A stretch of 64,000 nt of DNA from Streptomyces sp. NBC_00620 (GTDB taxonomy: Bacteria > Actinomycetota > Actinomycetes > Streptomycetales > Streptomycetaceae): positions 434,001 to 498,000 of the forward strand of contig NZ_JAPENY010000002.1 of NCBI RefSeq assembly GCF_026341825.1. The letters run 5' to 3'. Each line of letters opens with the position of its first letter. Within the stretch, counting starts at the first letter, position 1. The notes beneath the pieces were generated by a model that did not search any database, was not told where the DNA came from, and worked only from the letters and a program-made list of their open reading frames with translations. The translations under genes and the position numbers were made by a program. Positions 24,365-33,215 of this stretch are shown here, piece after piece.

Positions 24365-25083
24365 GGTGCGTCCACCAGGCGGCTGATCGCGATCACCGGG
24401 AACGGCGGCTGGTCCGCGCGGCCCGGGCCGAGACTCAGCCCGTAGTAGATCTGCTCGATCGACGGCGGTCCGACCGCGAGATTGCGCCGGACCGCCGCCG
24501 GAGGCGACTGCTGTCCGGTCCGTACGAGATACGCCGCGGCCATCGCCCCCGTACGGCCGACCCCCGCACCGCAGTGCACGAACACCGGCCCCGATGCCTC
24601 GCCGACCACATGGAGGAAGAGCTCCACCTGGCCGGGTGTCGGGGTCTGTCCGTCACGGACGGGCAGCCGTACGACATCGAGTCCGGCCCTGTGGGGACCG
24701 GCCAGCTGGGCCGCTGTGAGGTCCTCGGCGCGCAGGTCGACGACCGTGGTGACGCCGAGGCGCGCGAGCGCCCGATATCCCTCGGGGGAGGGTGCGGCCC
24801 CCCGCCACAACTTCCCCTGCTTGCCGACGGGTTGGAAGTGGTGGATGCCCTGCACCGAGTGCGTCCCTTCGGGTGCCGGGGTCTCCTCGCGGGCCCAGTA
24901 CGACAGCGCCAGGACCCCGAGCGCGCCGGTGGCCCACAGGGCGAGATAGCCGAGGGTGACTCCGGCGAGGTACCGCAGGATCGTCCTGCGCAACCGGCGT
25001 GTGGGCAGGGTGGGATGGGGCGGGGGTGCGGCGACGACAGCCATGGGCGACCCGGTGATCGGGGACGATGGGCGCGTTCGCAT
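24340..25083 (-). CDS. membrane-anchored dual-specificity/tyrosine phosphatase-like protein
   Basis: A protein of about 247 residues. A hydrophobic segment (about 34-58, ILRYLAGVTLGYLALWATGALGVLALSYW) anchors it, and a cysteine phosphatase domain follows. The P-loop is VFVHCGAGVGRTGAMAAA (Cys-x5-Arg complete), with the general-acid region VRLPVRDGQTPT upstream and VVDLRAEDL before it. Likely a protein or phospholipid phosphatase. Start at ATG 25083 is uncertain; ATG 25044 is an alternative. Confidence 0.85.
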   Translation of the reverse strand: MRTRPSSPITGSPMAVVAAPPPHPTLPTRRLRRTILRYLAGVTLGYLALWATGALGVLALSYWAREETPAPEGTHSVQGIHHFQPVGKQGKLWRGAAPSPEGYRALARLGVTTVVDLRAEDLTAAQLAGPHRAGLDVVRLPVRDGQTPTPGQVELFLHVVGEASGPVFVHCGAGVGRTGAMAAAYLVRTGQQSPPAAVRRNLAVGPPSIEQIYYGLSLGPGRADQPPFPVIAISRLVDAPRRMWSWL

Positions 25084-25150
25084 CGTAACCCGGGCCGGTG
25101 ATATGGGCGTTGTGCGCGCGGGCACTGTGCTCGCCGGTAGTGGCCCGGGC

Positions 25151-26110
25151 TCAGTCGTCGTCCGCGTCCGTGTCTCCGATGCCGACGACCGTGAGGTGGG
25201 TCCGGTCGAGGCTCGCGTCCTCCAGACAGCCGGTCAGCCTCATACGGTCGTGGTCGGTGAGCGCGGGCCGCACGACACCGGCGTACAGGCCGTCGCCCAG
25301 GCTGCCGAGGGTGGCCCGGCTCAGTGGCACGGACGTCGAGTCCCGGCAGCGTTCCCAGAGTTGGTGTGCCGCGAGGGTGCCCCGCTCCGCGGTCATGTCC
25401 TTGCCGCGCATGTCGATCCGGACGAGTACGGAGGTCGCCTCGGAGTCGTTCCCGTGCTCCTCGCGGGTCTGGGTGAGCTCGGCGAGGGCGCCCACGAGCG
25501 CGGTGAGCAGGACGGCACCTACGACACCTGCGACGACCAGGCGGACGGTCCGGCCCCGGTCGCGCCGGGCGCCGATCGGCGGCAGGTCGTCCAGATCGGT
25601 GTTCCCGGCCGCATCCGGCGCGGCCAGGATCGCCAACCGCCCGGCGAGCCGCCGCTCGGCCGACGGCCGTGCCGTGACCGACGCGATCCGCTGCACCAGC
25701 CACGCGAGCCCGGACAGCAGCACGCCGGTGACCATGAGCACGGGCACGAAGACGTACGAGTGGCTGCTGGGGTCGTCCAGCCATCGGAACCGGTCGTTCG
25801 ACGGTTCTCTCTGGCGTAGCCGGGCCAGTACGTCCTCCTGCCGCGACCCGCCCGACGCGCCCTGTCGGTGGAGTCGGGCGAACGCGTCCTCCTGGCGCCG
25901 GTCGGTCTCGCGCATCCGCTCCTCGATCCGCTCCTCGATCCGCGAAAGCCGTCCGAGCAGCACGATCCCGAGCAGCATCACCTCGACGACGAGCAGCAAC
26001 ACCCCGCAGAGAATGGCCCGTTGCCACTGCCACCGGTACAGGTAGACGACGACATACACGCCCGCGCCCGCGGCGGCCGAGCCTCCGAAGAGGTAGGCGA
26101 CGCGCCTCAT
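25151..26110 (-). CDS. membrane protein of unknown function with coiled-coil loop
   Basis: A 319-residue protein. Two N-terminal hydrophobic segments (about 4-25 and 31-52) are followed by a highly charged coiled-coil-like stretch (RLSRIEERIEERMRETDRRQEDAFARLHR). Then come a third segment (about 121-140), a long linker, and a fourth (about 190-212). The C-terminal domain of about 100 residues is presumably extracellular. No family recognised. The ATG overlaps the PEP-synthase-like gene's stop as ATGA, so the two are coupled. Confidence 0.75.
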   Translation of the reverse strand: MRRVAYLFGGSAAAGAGVYVVVYLYRWQWQRAILCGVLLLVVEVMLLGIVLLGRLSRIEERIEERMRETDRRQEDAFARLHRQGASGGSRQEDVLARLRQREPSNDRFRWLDDPSSHSYVFVPVLMVTGVLLSGLAWLVQRIASVTARPSAERRLAGRLAILAAPDAAGNTDLDDLPPIGARRDRGRTVRLVVAGVVGAVLLTALVGALAELTQTREEHGNDSEATSVLVRIDMRGKDMTAERGTLAAHQLWERCRDSTSVPLSRATLGSLGDGLYAGVVRPALTDHDRMRLTGCLEDASLDRTHLTVVGIGDTDADDD

Positions 26111-28536
26111 CGCGCGGCTCCCGACACCTGGCCGGTCATCAGATGTACGTCACCGGTGGTGCCGTCGACCGTGAGGCGGGAGCCCGGCCGGAACCGGTGC
26201 ACCGCATCGTCCGCGCCGACGACCGTGGGCAGGCCGAACTCCCTTGCCAGCACGGCAAGATGGGACAGCGGACTGCCCGTCTGGGCGACCAGTCCCGCGA
26301 GACCCGGCAGGAGCGGCGCGAGCGCCGGGTCGAGGGTGCGTACGACGAGGACGGCGTCCGGCGGGCGGGGCCCGATGCCGTCCCAGGCGGTACCGGCGGC
26401 GCGTCCGCCGGCCACCCCGCGCGCCCCGCCGCCGGTCCGCCGTCGTTCGGCGACGACCACCCCGCCGTCGGCCAGCCGGAACGCGTCGGGGAGTGGGGCG
26501 GACACGGACCGGGGGAGCCGCTCCTCCACGTCCCCCGGCAGCCGTGCGCCCTCCAGCGCCGCGACGAACTCCTCCCACCGCAGCAGCCCGACGCGCCCCG
26601 CATCGCTCAGCCCACCGCGCACCGTCAGCCTCAGCGCCCCCTCACACACCAGCCGCACCTGCAACTCCTGCACCCAGCGGATCCGGAGACGGAGGGCCTC
26701 ACGCGGGGGGAGCGGGCCGGGGGAGGTGCGGCGGAGGGCGGTCACGAGGGTGGGACTGGCGCTGTACGGCGTGGAGGCGGGGGCGCGATGGCTTGGTCCG
26801 GCTTCCTCGGCCGTGCGATGGCTTGGTCCGGCTACCTCGGCCGCGCGCCGCAGGACCTCGTCACCAGGGCCCGGCCGGGTCTCGTCCCGCAGGACTTGCC
26901 GGGTCCCAGTCTCGTCACCCGTGCCCGTCCGAGCCCCGATCGCGTGCCCCGCGCCCTGCTGGGGCCTGATCAGGTCTCCCGCGCCCTGCCGGGGCCCGAT
27001 CGCGTCTCCCGTACCCTGCCGGGTCCCGGCCTCGCCCCCCAGCCCCCCGGGCAGGCGCAACTCACCCCGCAGGCTGGGCGCCACGAGCGCCAGGACAACC
27101 GGCTCCGCGGCCACGATCCGGTTGTCCGGGACGCCCCGGGCGCGGGATTCCGCGAGGGCGACGAGGGCGGTGCCTGCCGCCGTGGTCGTGCGGTTCTCCG
27201 GGAGCAGGGCCCCGGCCAGGGCTTCCTGGGCGTGCAGGGAGACCAGGGTGGTGCGGGTCCAGCGGAGGGCGGCGACGAGGGCCGGCCCGGGGAGTTCGGC
27301 AGGCCGCGGGGTCTCGGTGAGCCGCCGGTCGACATCCGCGACGAGGTCCGTCGCCAGGCCCGGGAGCGCCACAGTCAGACGGCCCACCCGCCAGGCCGCA
27401 CCGAGACGGCGGGCGCCGGGCGCCGGGTTGAGGAACGCCAGCCGGCGGTGCATCGCGGGTACGACCCCGAGCAGCCGCAGATCCGCGGCGGCGCGTCCCC
27501 CGACCGCCGTGACGACCGGCACCGCCCGCAGCTGCCGCCGTGGCGCGCTGCCCCCGATGTCGAGCGCGGCGGCGAGCCCGCGCGCCATGGGCGCCAGCCA
27601 CAGATCCTCCTCCAGCGGCTCCAACTGCCCCGGCAGCGTCTCCGCCACCGGCCCGGGCCCGAGCAGCCGCGCCCGGCGCGCGGGCCGGGCCGCCATCGCC
27701 GTGATCGGGCGGCTCTGGAACAGCCACAGGCGCCCGTCACCGTCGAAGCCGAACTCGATGTCCTGAGGGCCGCCGAAGACGCGCCGGGCGCGCCGTGCGA
27801 GCCGGGCCAGACGGCGCAACTGGGCGGAGCTGAGCGGAGGTTCGTCCTCAGGAGAGGTACCGCTCGGCGGTTCCGTCCGAAGGGCCCGGCCCCATCGGTT
27901 CAACGAGTAGTTCGTGCCGGGCTGTTCACCGCTGACCAGCGTGTCGGGGCCGCCCCGCACCGCGCTCACCAGCATCCGGTCGGCCCGCCCCTCGACCGGA
28001 TCCGCCCCGAAGAGAACACCTCCGACACGGGCCCTCAGCATCGGCTGCACGAGCACCGCCATCGGCGCGGTGCTCCCGTCGGACCGGTGAGCCGAGTCGA
28101 GAACGGTCCGTATCGCCGTACGGAAGTCCCGCCAGCCGCGTACGTCGAGCACAGAGGCGAACTGGCCCGCCAGGGACGACTCCTGCGTGTCCTCCTGCGG
28201 AGAGGAGGACCGTACGACGAGGGGCCGGGCACCACCACCGGAGAGCTCGTGCCAGGCGCGGCGGAGGGCGGCGGGATCACCCGAGGTCTCGGAGATGCCG
28301 GAGATGTCGGAGACACCGGAGGCTTCGTACGGAACCACGAACCCGGGAAGCACCGGCAGTCCGGCGCGCGCCGCCCGCGCGAGATGCGCGGCCTTGGAAC
28401 CTGCGAACTGGGGGAGTGCTGCGGTGGGTTGATCCAAGGGGACGGCGTCGAGGCCGCGCGCCGCGCGCGCACTCCCGCCCCTGAGCTCTTCCCCGTCGCG
28501 CGCCCCGTCTTCATGCCGTTCATCGAGCGTTGTCAT
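26107..28536 (-). CDS. PEP/pyruvate-binding protein (PEP synthase / rifampin phosphotransferase-like)
   Basis: An 809-residue protein. The N-terminal PPDK_N ATP-grasp domain covers about 35-280 (GSKAAHLARAARAGLPVLPGFVV, VVRSSSPQEDTQESSLAGQF, VLVQPMLRARVGGVLFGADPV, QDIEFGFDGDGRLWLFQSRPI). The C-terminal swivelling phosphohistidine domain is at about 725-800 with TGSPLSHLAVLAREFGLPTVVG (catalytic His in SHLA). This order (ATP-grasp, middle, His domain; no PEP-binding TIM barrel) matches rifampin phosphotransferases and similar dikinases. The middle contains a low-complexity repeat region (about 505-590). Substrate unknown; an antibiotic-phosphorylating role is possible but not shown. Confidence 0.85.
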   Translation of the reverse strand: MTTLDERHEDGARDGEELRGGSARAARGLDAVPLDQPTAALPQFAGSKAAHLARAARAGLPVLPGFVVPYEASGVSDISGISETSGDPAALRRAWHELSGGGARPLVVRSSSPQEDTQESSLAGQFASVLDVRGWRDFRTAIRTVLDSAHRSDGSTAPMAVLVQPMLRARVGGVLFGADPVEGRADRMLVSAVRGGPDTLVSGEQPGTNYSLNRWGRALRTEPPSGTSPEDEPPLSSAQLRRLARLARRARRVFGGPQDIEFGFDGDGRLWLFQSRPITAMAARPARRARLLGPGPVAETLPGQLEPLEEDLWLAPMARGLAAALDIGGSAPRRQLRAVPVVTAVGGRAAADLRLLGVVPAMHRRLAFLNPAPGARRLGAAWRVGRLTVALPGLATDLVADVDRRLTETPRPAELPGPALVAALRWTRTTLVSLHAQEALAGALLPENRTTTAAGTALVALAESRARGVPDNRIVAAEPVVLALVAPSLRGELRLPGGLGGEAGTRQGTGDAIGPRQGAGDLIRPQQGAGHAIGARTGTGDETGTRQVLRDETRPGPGDEVLRRAAEVAGPSHRTAEEAGPSHRAPASTPYSASPTLVTALRRTSPGPLPPREALRLRIRWVQELQVRLVCEGALRLTVRGGLSDAGRVGLLRWEEFVAALEGARLPGDVEERLPRSVSAPLPDAFRLADGGVVVAERRRTGGGARGVAGGRAAGTAWDGIGPRPPDAVLVVRTLDPALAPLLPGLAGLVAQTGSPLSHLAVLAREFGLPTVVGADDAVHRFRPGSRLTVDGTTGDVHLMTGQVSGAAR
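26776..27030. repeat. degenerate ~30-bp tandem repeats inside the PEP-synthase-like gene
   Basis: CGATGGCTTGGTCCGGCTNC recurs with a 30-bp period near 26788-26847. A second family with a CGCGCCCTGCYGGGGCCYGA core recurs near 26957-27025. They encode repeated Gly-Thr/Ala-Gly-Asp-containing decapeptides and AGPSHR units. All are multiples of 3 bp so the frame is kept. Confidence 0.85.
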
Positions 28537-28780
28537 CGCTCACCCTCCAGGACCGACCGTCAACAGGGGGGACGCGCGGGGGTGGCCCTGCGCCTGACGA
28601 CGGAACGAAGGATGGGGGCGGGCCACCGTCATGACCGGTTCACGGCCGCGACAGCAACACGCCTCCTACGTTCAATGATCCCACCGTGGTTGGTTTGTAT
28701 GTCAGTTGGAGGTCACTTTCTGGCCAGCGACGACCGGCGGCGGGCAGTGGTGGTGGGCGGCGGCCGGTGAGCCCGGGTCG

Positions 28781-30190
28781 TCATCCCGGTGGCAGCACCC
28801 CGCACAACGCGTCAAGTGCCGCCCCATAGGCATGCTCGGCCGGCGTCGCGTACCCGACGACAAGGCCGTCCGGCGCCGACATCACCGCCCGCGGATGCCG
28901 GAACTCGCTCAGCCCGTCGAGCGCGACGCCCTGCCAGACCGCGGCCTTGACCGCCGACTGCTCGGTCCCCGGCGGCAGTCGCAGCACCGCGTGCAGCCCG
29001 GCCGCGATGCCGGTGATCTCGATGTGCGGGGCCCGTGCGGCGAGCGCGGCGACGAGACGGTCACGGCGCCCCCGGTACCGCTGCCGCATGCGCCGCACAT
29101 GACGGTCGTACGACCCGGACGTGATGAAGTCGGCGAGCGCGAGCTGCTCGGGTACGCCCGCCCATGCCTCCCGCTCGCCCTTGACCGCGAGCACGGCGTC
29201 GACGTACCGCTCCGGAAGGACCATCCAGCCGAGCCGCAGCGCGGGCGACAGGCTCTTGCTGACCGAGCCGATGTGGATGACCCGCTCCGGGTCAAGGCCC
29301 TGCACGGCGCCGACCGGCTTGCGGTCGTAGCGGAACTCCCCGTCGTAGTCGTCCTCCAGGATCACGCCGCCACGCGCGCGTGCCCAGTCGATCACGGCGG
29401 CACGCCGTTCGGGGTGCAGCGGTCCGCCGGTCGGGAACTGGTGCGCGGGCGTGAGCAGTACGGCCCTCTCCCGGCCCAACTCGCCGACCTGGGCGCCGTC
29501 TTCGTCCAGAGGCAGCGGCACGGTCCGTACGGACGCGGCGGTCAGCAGCTCGCGGTGGAAGCCGAGGCCGTACGACTCGACGGCCAGCGGGCCCCGTAGC
29601 ACCGCGGGAAAGAGCAGCCGCAGGGCATGCGCGAAACCGGAGCAGATCACGATCCGCCCGGGTTCCGTGCGCACGCCACGCGCGCGTGCCAGGTACTCGG
29701 CGAGCGCGTGACGCAGTTCGACGCGGCCCGCCGGATCGCCGGGCCCGAAGGCCTCGTTGGGCGCCTGCTGGAGGGCCCGCCGGTAGGACGCGAGCCAGGC
29801 GGTGCGCGGGAACGACGACGCGTCCGGCGTGCCCTGCCGCAGGTCGTGCAGAGGTCCACGCGCGCGTGGAGGTGCCTTTTTCGGTACGCGCGCGGGGGCG
29901 CCCAGTGCTTCGGCGCGCTCCGCGACCCGCGTGCCCGAGCCCTGCCGGGCGGTCAGCCAGCCCTCGGCGACGAGCTCGGCGTACGCGTCCGCGACCGTGT
30001 TGCGCGCGACGCCCAGGTCGGCCGCGAGCGAGCGGTACGGCGGCAGCCGGGTGCCCGGCGTGAGCCTGCCGCTGCGTACGGCCTCACGCAGGGCGCGGAT
30101 CAGCGCGGCCCGGCGCCCGCCGGACCCGGCCATCTCCAGGTGCAGGTCAGCACCGATCCGCTCGGCCGAATTGACCCATGTTTCTGCCAC
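28781..30190 (-). CDS. MocR/PdxR-type regulator (GntR HTH + aminotransferase fold)
   Basis: A 469-residue regulator. The GntR HTH is at about 25-90 (LIRALREAVRSGRLTPGTRLPPYRSLAADLGVARNTVADAYAELVAEGWL). The aminotransferase class I domain is at about 110-465 with the PLP lysine in IGSVSKSLSPALRLGW and VILEDDYDGEFRYD. MocR proteins sense PLP or amino-acid derivatives. It is divergent from the AhpD-like gene with facing promoters 20 nt apart. GTG at 30190 is the start; TAGGGT (complement of 30199-30204) ends 8 nt before it. The coding sequence carries three copies of CACGCGCGCGTG. Confidence 0.92.
   Translation of the reverse strand: MAETWVNSAERIGADLHLEMAGSGGRRAALIRALREAVRSGRLTPGTRLPPYRSLAADLGVARNTVADAYAELVAEGWLTARQGSGTRVAERAEALGAPARVPKKAPPRARGPLHDLRQGTPDASSFPRTAWLASYRRALQQAPNEAFGPGDPAGRVELRHALAEYLARARGVRTEPGRIVICSGFAHALRLLFPAVLRGPLAVESYGLGFHRELLTAASVRTVPLPLDEDGAQVGELGRERAVLLTPAHQFPTGGPLHPERRAAVIDWARARGGVILEDDYDGEFRYDRKPVGAVQGLDPERVIHIGSVSKSLSPALRLGWMVLPERYVDAVLAVKGEREAWAGVPEQLALADFITSGSYDRHVRRMRQRYRGRRDRLVAALAARAPHIEITGIAAGLHAVLRLPPGTEQSAVKAAVWQGVALDGLSEFRHPRAVMSAPDGLVVGYATPAEHAYGAALDALCGVLPPG
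29371..29868. repeat. three copies of palindrome CACGCGCGCGTG
   Basis: Exact copies at 29371-29382, 29677-29688 and 29857-29868, all within the MocR gene. Four more are at 38462-38473, 39158-39169, 40431-40442 and 52569-52580. Confidence 0.9.
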
Positions 30191-30198
30191 AGAAATGC

Positions 30199-30230
30199 AC
30201 CCTACAGCGGGTCTTTCGGGCCCGTAGATT
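30199..30230. promoter_or_regulatory. divergent MocR / AhpD-like promoter region
   Basis: ACCCTA at 30199-30204 is the -10 (TAGGGT) for the minus-strand MocR gene and TAGATT at 30225-30230 is the -10 for the plus-strand AhpD-like gene. Both lie 7-8 nt from their start codons (leaderless). The 20 nt between them (CAGCGGGTCTTTCGGGCCCG) would be covered by any bound regulator, most likely the MocR protein. Confidence 0.55.
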
Positions 30231-30237
30231 CATGGTC

Positions 30238-30744
30238 ATGACGACGAACACGAACACGAACATCGCTGAGGCTGCCGGAACCGCCGTGGCCGAAAACGGC
30301 CGCCTCGACTTCGCGAAGTCCGCGCCGAAGGTCTTCCGGGCCCTCATCGGTTTCGACGCGGCGGCCCGCGAGGGGCTCGACCCCGCCCTCGTCGAGCTCA
30401 TCCAGATCCGTGCCTCGCACCTCAACCACTGCGCGTACTGCCTCCACATGCACACCAATGACGCCCGCAAGGCCGGCGAGAGCGAGGACCGGCTGCACCT
30501 GGTCGCGGTGTGGCGCGAGGCCCGCCACTTCTTCACGGAGAAGGAACGCGCCGCCCTCGCCCTCACGGAGGCGGTCACCCTGGTCGCCGACGGAGGCGTC
30601 CCGGACGACGTCTACGCACAGGCCGCCGCGGTCTTCGACGACCAGGAACTGGCCCACGTCCTGGCCCTGATCCTCACGATCAACACCTGGAACCGGGTGG
30701 CGCTGTCGACGGCGAAGGTGGCGGGCACGGACGGGCGTGCCTGA
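30238..30744 (+). CDS. AhpD-like carboxymuconolactone decarboxylase family protein
   Basis: A 168-residue all-helical protein of the CMD/AhpD superfamily. The redox site is HLNHCAYCLHMHTNDARKAGES (Cys-x2-Cys with the downstream His), typical of alkylhydroperoxidase-like members. The ATG at 30238 lies 7 nt after TAGATT and has no ribosome site. An ATG at 30232 would sit almost on the -10 box and is unlikely. The repeated Thr-Asn N-terminus (TTNTNTN) is low-complexity. It is probably controlled by the adjacent MocR regulator. Confidence 0.9.
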   Translation: MTTNTNTNIAEAAGTAVAENGRLDFAKSAPKVFRALIGFDAAAREGLDPALVELIQIRASHLNHCAYCLHMHTNDARKAGESEDRLHLVAVWREARHFFTEKERAALALTEAVTLVADGGVPDDVYAQAAAVFDDQELAHVLALILTINTWNRVALSTAKVAGTDGRA

Positions 30745-30753
30745 CAGATGTGC

Positions 30754-32244
30754 CTACACCGCCATGGGCCGGTCGTACGGCCCGATGGGCGCCGGCAGTC
30801 GCGAGTCGCCGCCCGTCAGCCTGCGGTCCACCGCGGCCGCCACCGCGCGGCCCTCGGCGATGGCCCACACGATGAGGGACTGGCCGCGGGCCGCGTCCCC
30901 GGCTGCGTACACCCCGGGGACGTTGGTCGCGAACTCCGCGTCACGGGTGATCGTGCCGCGCGGATCGAGGGCGATCCCCAACTGGTCGATCAGGCCGTCG
31001 TGGCGGTCGGGCCCGGAGAAGCCGAGCGCGAGCAGCACCAGGTCGGCGGGGAGCGTCCGCGCGGAACCGGGGACCGGGCGGCGCCCGGCGTCCACCTCGA
31101 CGAGATGCAGCGAGCGCACATGCCCGGCAGCGTCCCCGGTGAAGCGGAGCGTGGACGCCGCGAAGAGCCGCGCGTCCGCGTCCGCCGCGGGCGCCGTCTC
31201 CAGCGCACCGGCCTCCTCGTGCGCGGCCGAGAGCCGGTAGATCTTCGGATACGTCGGCCAGGGCTCGGCGTCCTCGTCGCGCTCCGCCTCCGGCTGCGCG
31301 TAGATGTCGAGCTGGGTCACGGACGCCGCGCCCTCACGCACGGCGGTCCCCAGACAGTCGGCGCCGGTGTCCCCGCCGCCGACGATGACGACATGCTTGC
31401 CGGCGGCGGACAGCGGAGACGTCTCCAGGTCGCCTTCGCACACCCGGTCGGCGAGCGGCAGGTACTCCATCGCCTGGTGAATACCCTGCAACTCCCGCCC
31501 TGGTACGGGTAGTTCGCGCCAGGCAGTCGCACCCACGGCGAGGATCACGGCGTCGTAGCGTGCCCGCAGCTCCGCCGCCCCGATGTCCCGCCCGACCATC
31601 GTCGACGTACGGAACTTGGTTCCCTCCGCCCGCATTTGACCGAGTCGCCGGTCCAGATGCCGCTTCTCCATCTTGAACGCCGGGATCCCGTACCGCATGA
31701 GCCCGCCGATCCGGTCGGCCCGCTCGTACACGGCGACGGTGTGCCCGGCCCGCGTCAACTGCTGCGCCGCGGCAAGCCCGGTGGGCCCCGACCCGATGAC
31801 CGCGACGGTCCGCCCGGAGAGCCGGTCCGGCGGGCGGGGTGGCGTGAGACCGTCAGCCCAGGCGCGGTCGGCGATGGCGACCTCGACGTTCTTGATGGTG
31901 ACCGCGGGCTGGTTGATCGCGAGCACGCAGCCCGCCTCGCACGGCGCGGGGCACAACCGCCCGGTGAACTCGGGGAAGTTGTTCGTCGCGTGCAGCCGGT
32001 CGCTCGCCGCCCGCCAGTCGTCCCGGGAGACGAGATCGTTCCACTCGGGGATCAGATTGCCCAGCGGACAGGCGTCGTGGCAGAACGGGATCCCGCAGTC
32101 CATGCAGCGGTCCGCCTGCCTGCTGATGATCGGCAGCAGCGCCCCGGGGACGTACACCTCGTTCCAGTCCCGCACCCGTTCCCCGACGGGCCGACGCGGG
32201 TACTCCTCGCGCGGTGTCGTCATGAATCCCTTGGGATCGGCCAT
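30754..32244 (-). CDS. gltD: glutamate synthase small subunit (GltD-like)
   Basis: A 496-residue NADPH-dependent iron-sulfur flavoprotein. The N-terminal 4Fe-4S cysteines are in CMDCGIPFCHDACPLGNLIPEWN and CPAPCEAGC (about 47-110). The FAD site is VIGSGPTGLAAA, the NADPH site VIVGGGDTGADC, and the C-terminal ATG-type motif VPGVYAAGDAARG. It normally delivers electrons to the large subunit GltB for 2-oxoglutarate + glutamine to glutamate. No gltB is adjacent here. AAGGGAGA precedes the ATG by 5 nt. It may be a second copy or serve another partner. Confidence 0.92.
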   Translation of the reverse strand: MADPKGFMTTPREEYPRRPVGERVRDWNEVYVPGALLPIISRQADRCMDCGIPFCHDACPLGNLIPEWNDLVSRDDWRAASDRLHATNNFPEFTGRLCPAPCEAGCVLAINQPAVTIKNVEVAIADRAWADGLTPPRPPDRLSGRTVAVIGSGPTGLAAAQQLTRAGHTVAVYERADRIGGLMRYGIPAFKMEKRHLDRRLGQMRAEGTKFRTSTMVGRDIGAAELRARYDAVILAVGATAWRELPVPGRELQGIHQAMEYLPLADRVCEGDLETSPLSAAGKHVVIVGGGDTGADCLGTAVREGAASVTQLDIYAQPEAERDEDAEPWPTYPKIYRLSAAHEEAGALETAPAADADARLFAASTLRFTGDAAGHVRSLHLVEVDAGRRPVPGSARTLPADLVLLALGFSGPDRHDGLIDQLGIALDPRGTITRDAEFATNVPGVYAAGDAARGQSLIVWAIAEGRAVAAAVDRRLTGGDSRLPAPIGPYDRPMAV

Positions 32245-32390
32245 GGCCGTCTCCCTTGCGTACGCGACGGGCACGGGGCCGCGCGGCCGTCGGACGTCTT
32301 CGGCCCACGGCCTTCGGGCGGCACTCCTTTCCCGCCACGATACGTCGCCTCCGTGGGCCCCGCCGCTCAGCTGAGGGCTCGGACGAAGAC

Positions 32391-32870
32391 TCAGGCGAGG
32401 GCAAGGACGTACGAGATCGACGCGGCGGCCGCCGCGAACGTGCGCACGTGGTTCCACACCGTCCACTCGCGCACGTACGTGGGCCAGTACGCGGCGGCCT
32501 CCTGGCTCCCGGGGTCCATCTTGGCGAGCGCGTCGTTGCGCGGGACGTTCGCGGCGATGGTCACCCCGAAGCACCCGACCAGATACAGCGCACTCCCCAG
32601 CAGCAGTTCCACCGTCCCCTCGTCCGGCCACAGCACGAACGTGACCACCGCGATCACGGCGCACAGCAACGCCGACCCGATGAACGCCAGCATGAACGCC
32701 GGCCGCAGTACGACCACATTGATCGACTTCATCGCGGCGACCCCCTGCGCGGGCGGCAACTCGGCGAGCGCCCGCATCACGAACGTCGAGAACCCGTAGA
32801 ACACCCCGGCCACCAGCCCACACCCGAGCACACCCAGCAACGTCAGCACGAAGTACGGCCCATCGATCAT
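32391..32870 (-). CDS. DUF1772 (anthrone oxygenase-like) membrane protein
   Basis: A 159-residue four-helix membrane protein. Helices are near 5-30, 52-75, 78-102 and 135-155. The motif GVFYGFSTFVMRALAELPPAQGVAAMKSIN is typical of DUF1772, as are the N-x-x-N/R-like NVPRND segment and the terminal W-N-H-V-R-T motif (WTVWNHVRTFAA). Family members include anthrone oxidase-type proteins, function mostly unknown. ATG at 32870 chosen for GGGAG 6 nt upstream; starts at 32900-32906 would add about 10 acidic residues without a ribosome site. Confidence 0.85.
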   Translation of the reverse strand: MIDGPYFVLTLLGVLGCGLVAGVFYGFSTFVMRALAELPPAQGVAAMKSINVVVLRPAFMLAFIGSALLCAVIAVVTFVLWPDEGTVELLLGSALYLVGCFGVTIAANVPRNDALAKMDPGSQEAAAYWPTYVREWTVWNHVRTFAAAAASISYVLALA

Positions 32871-32906
32871 GTCCACTCCCACATCGACCCCGAAGTCCAT
32901 CACCAC

Positions 32907-33215
32907 AAGTGAAAACCCGTACGACGACGGTGACCATGCCTGAGCGGCGCGCGAACATACGCGAGCGTCCAGCCGACGGCACTCTCCGACGCCGGAGATC
33001 CTTCAGCCCGTCCGGCGTTTGAGGACGAGCGCGTCAGCGCGATACGGGGGTCTGGGGGCGGAGCCCCCAGGTACGGGACGGGTAGGGGCGGAGGGGGCGA
33101 AAACCTGCCTCTACCTCGGCGTGGGTGAGACATCCGGCTGGGATGGGCACCTGGTCGGGGATGAAGTGCCCGGGGACGAGACGGCCCGCGCAAGCGAGGC
33201 GACCCCACGCCCTCG
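32907..33215. repeat. intergenic region with dispersed Streptomyces-type repeat
   Basis: The 309-bp gap contains CCGTCCGGCGTTTGAGGACG (33007-33026) followed by CGATACGGGGGTCTGGGGGC and a GGGGGCGGAGCCCCC palindrome (about 33053-33068). I recognise this combination as a repeat found between genes in many Streptomyces genomes. The inverted GGGGGC/GCCCCC part can form a hairpin and may act as a terminator for the convergent or tandem genes. No credible gene. Confidence 0.65.

Noticed and set aside
33007-33070. A separate small RNA at the GTCCGGCGTTTGAGG repeat
   Set aside because: It matches a dispersed intergenic repeat common in Streptomyces; no separate promoter is visible.
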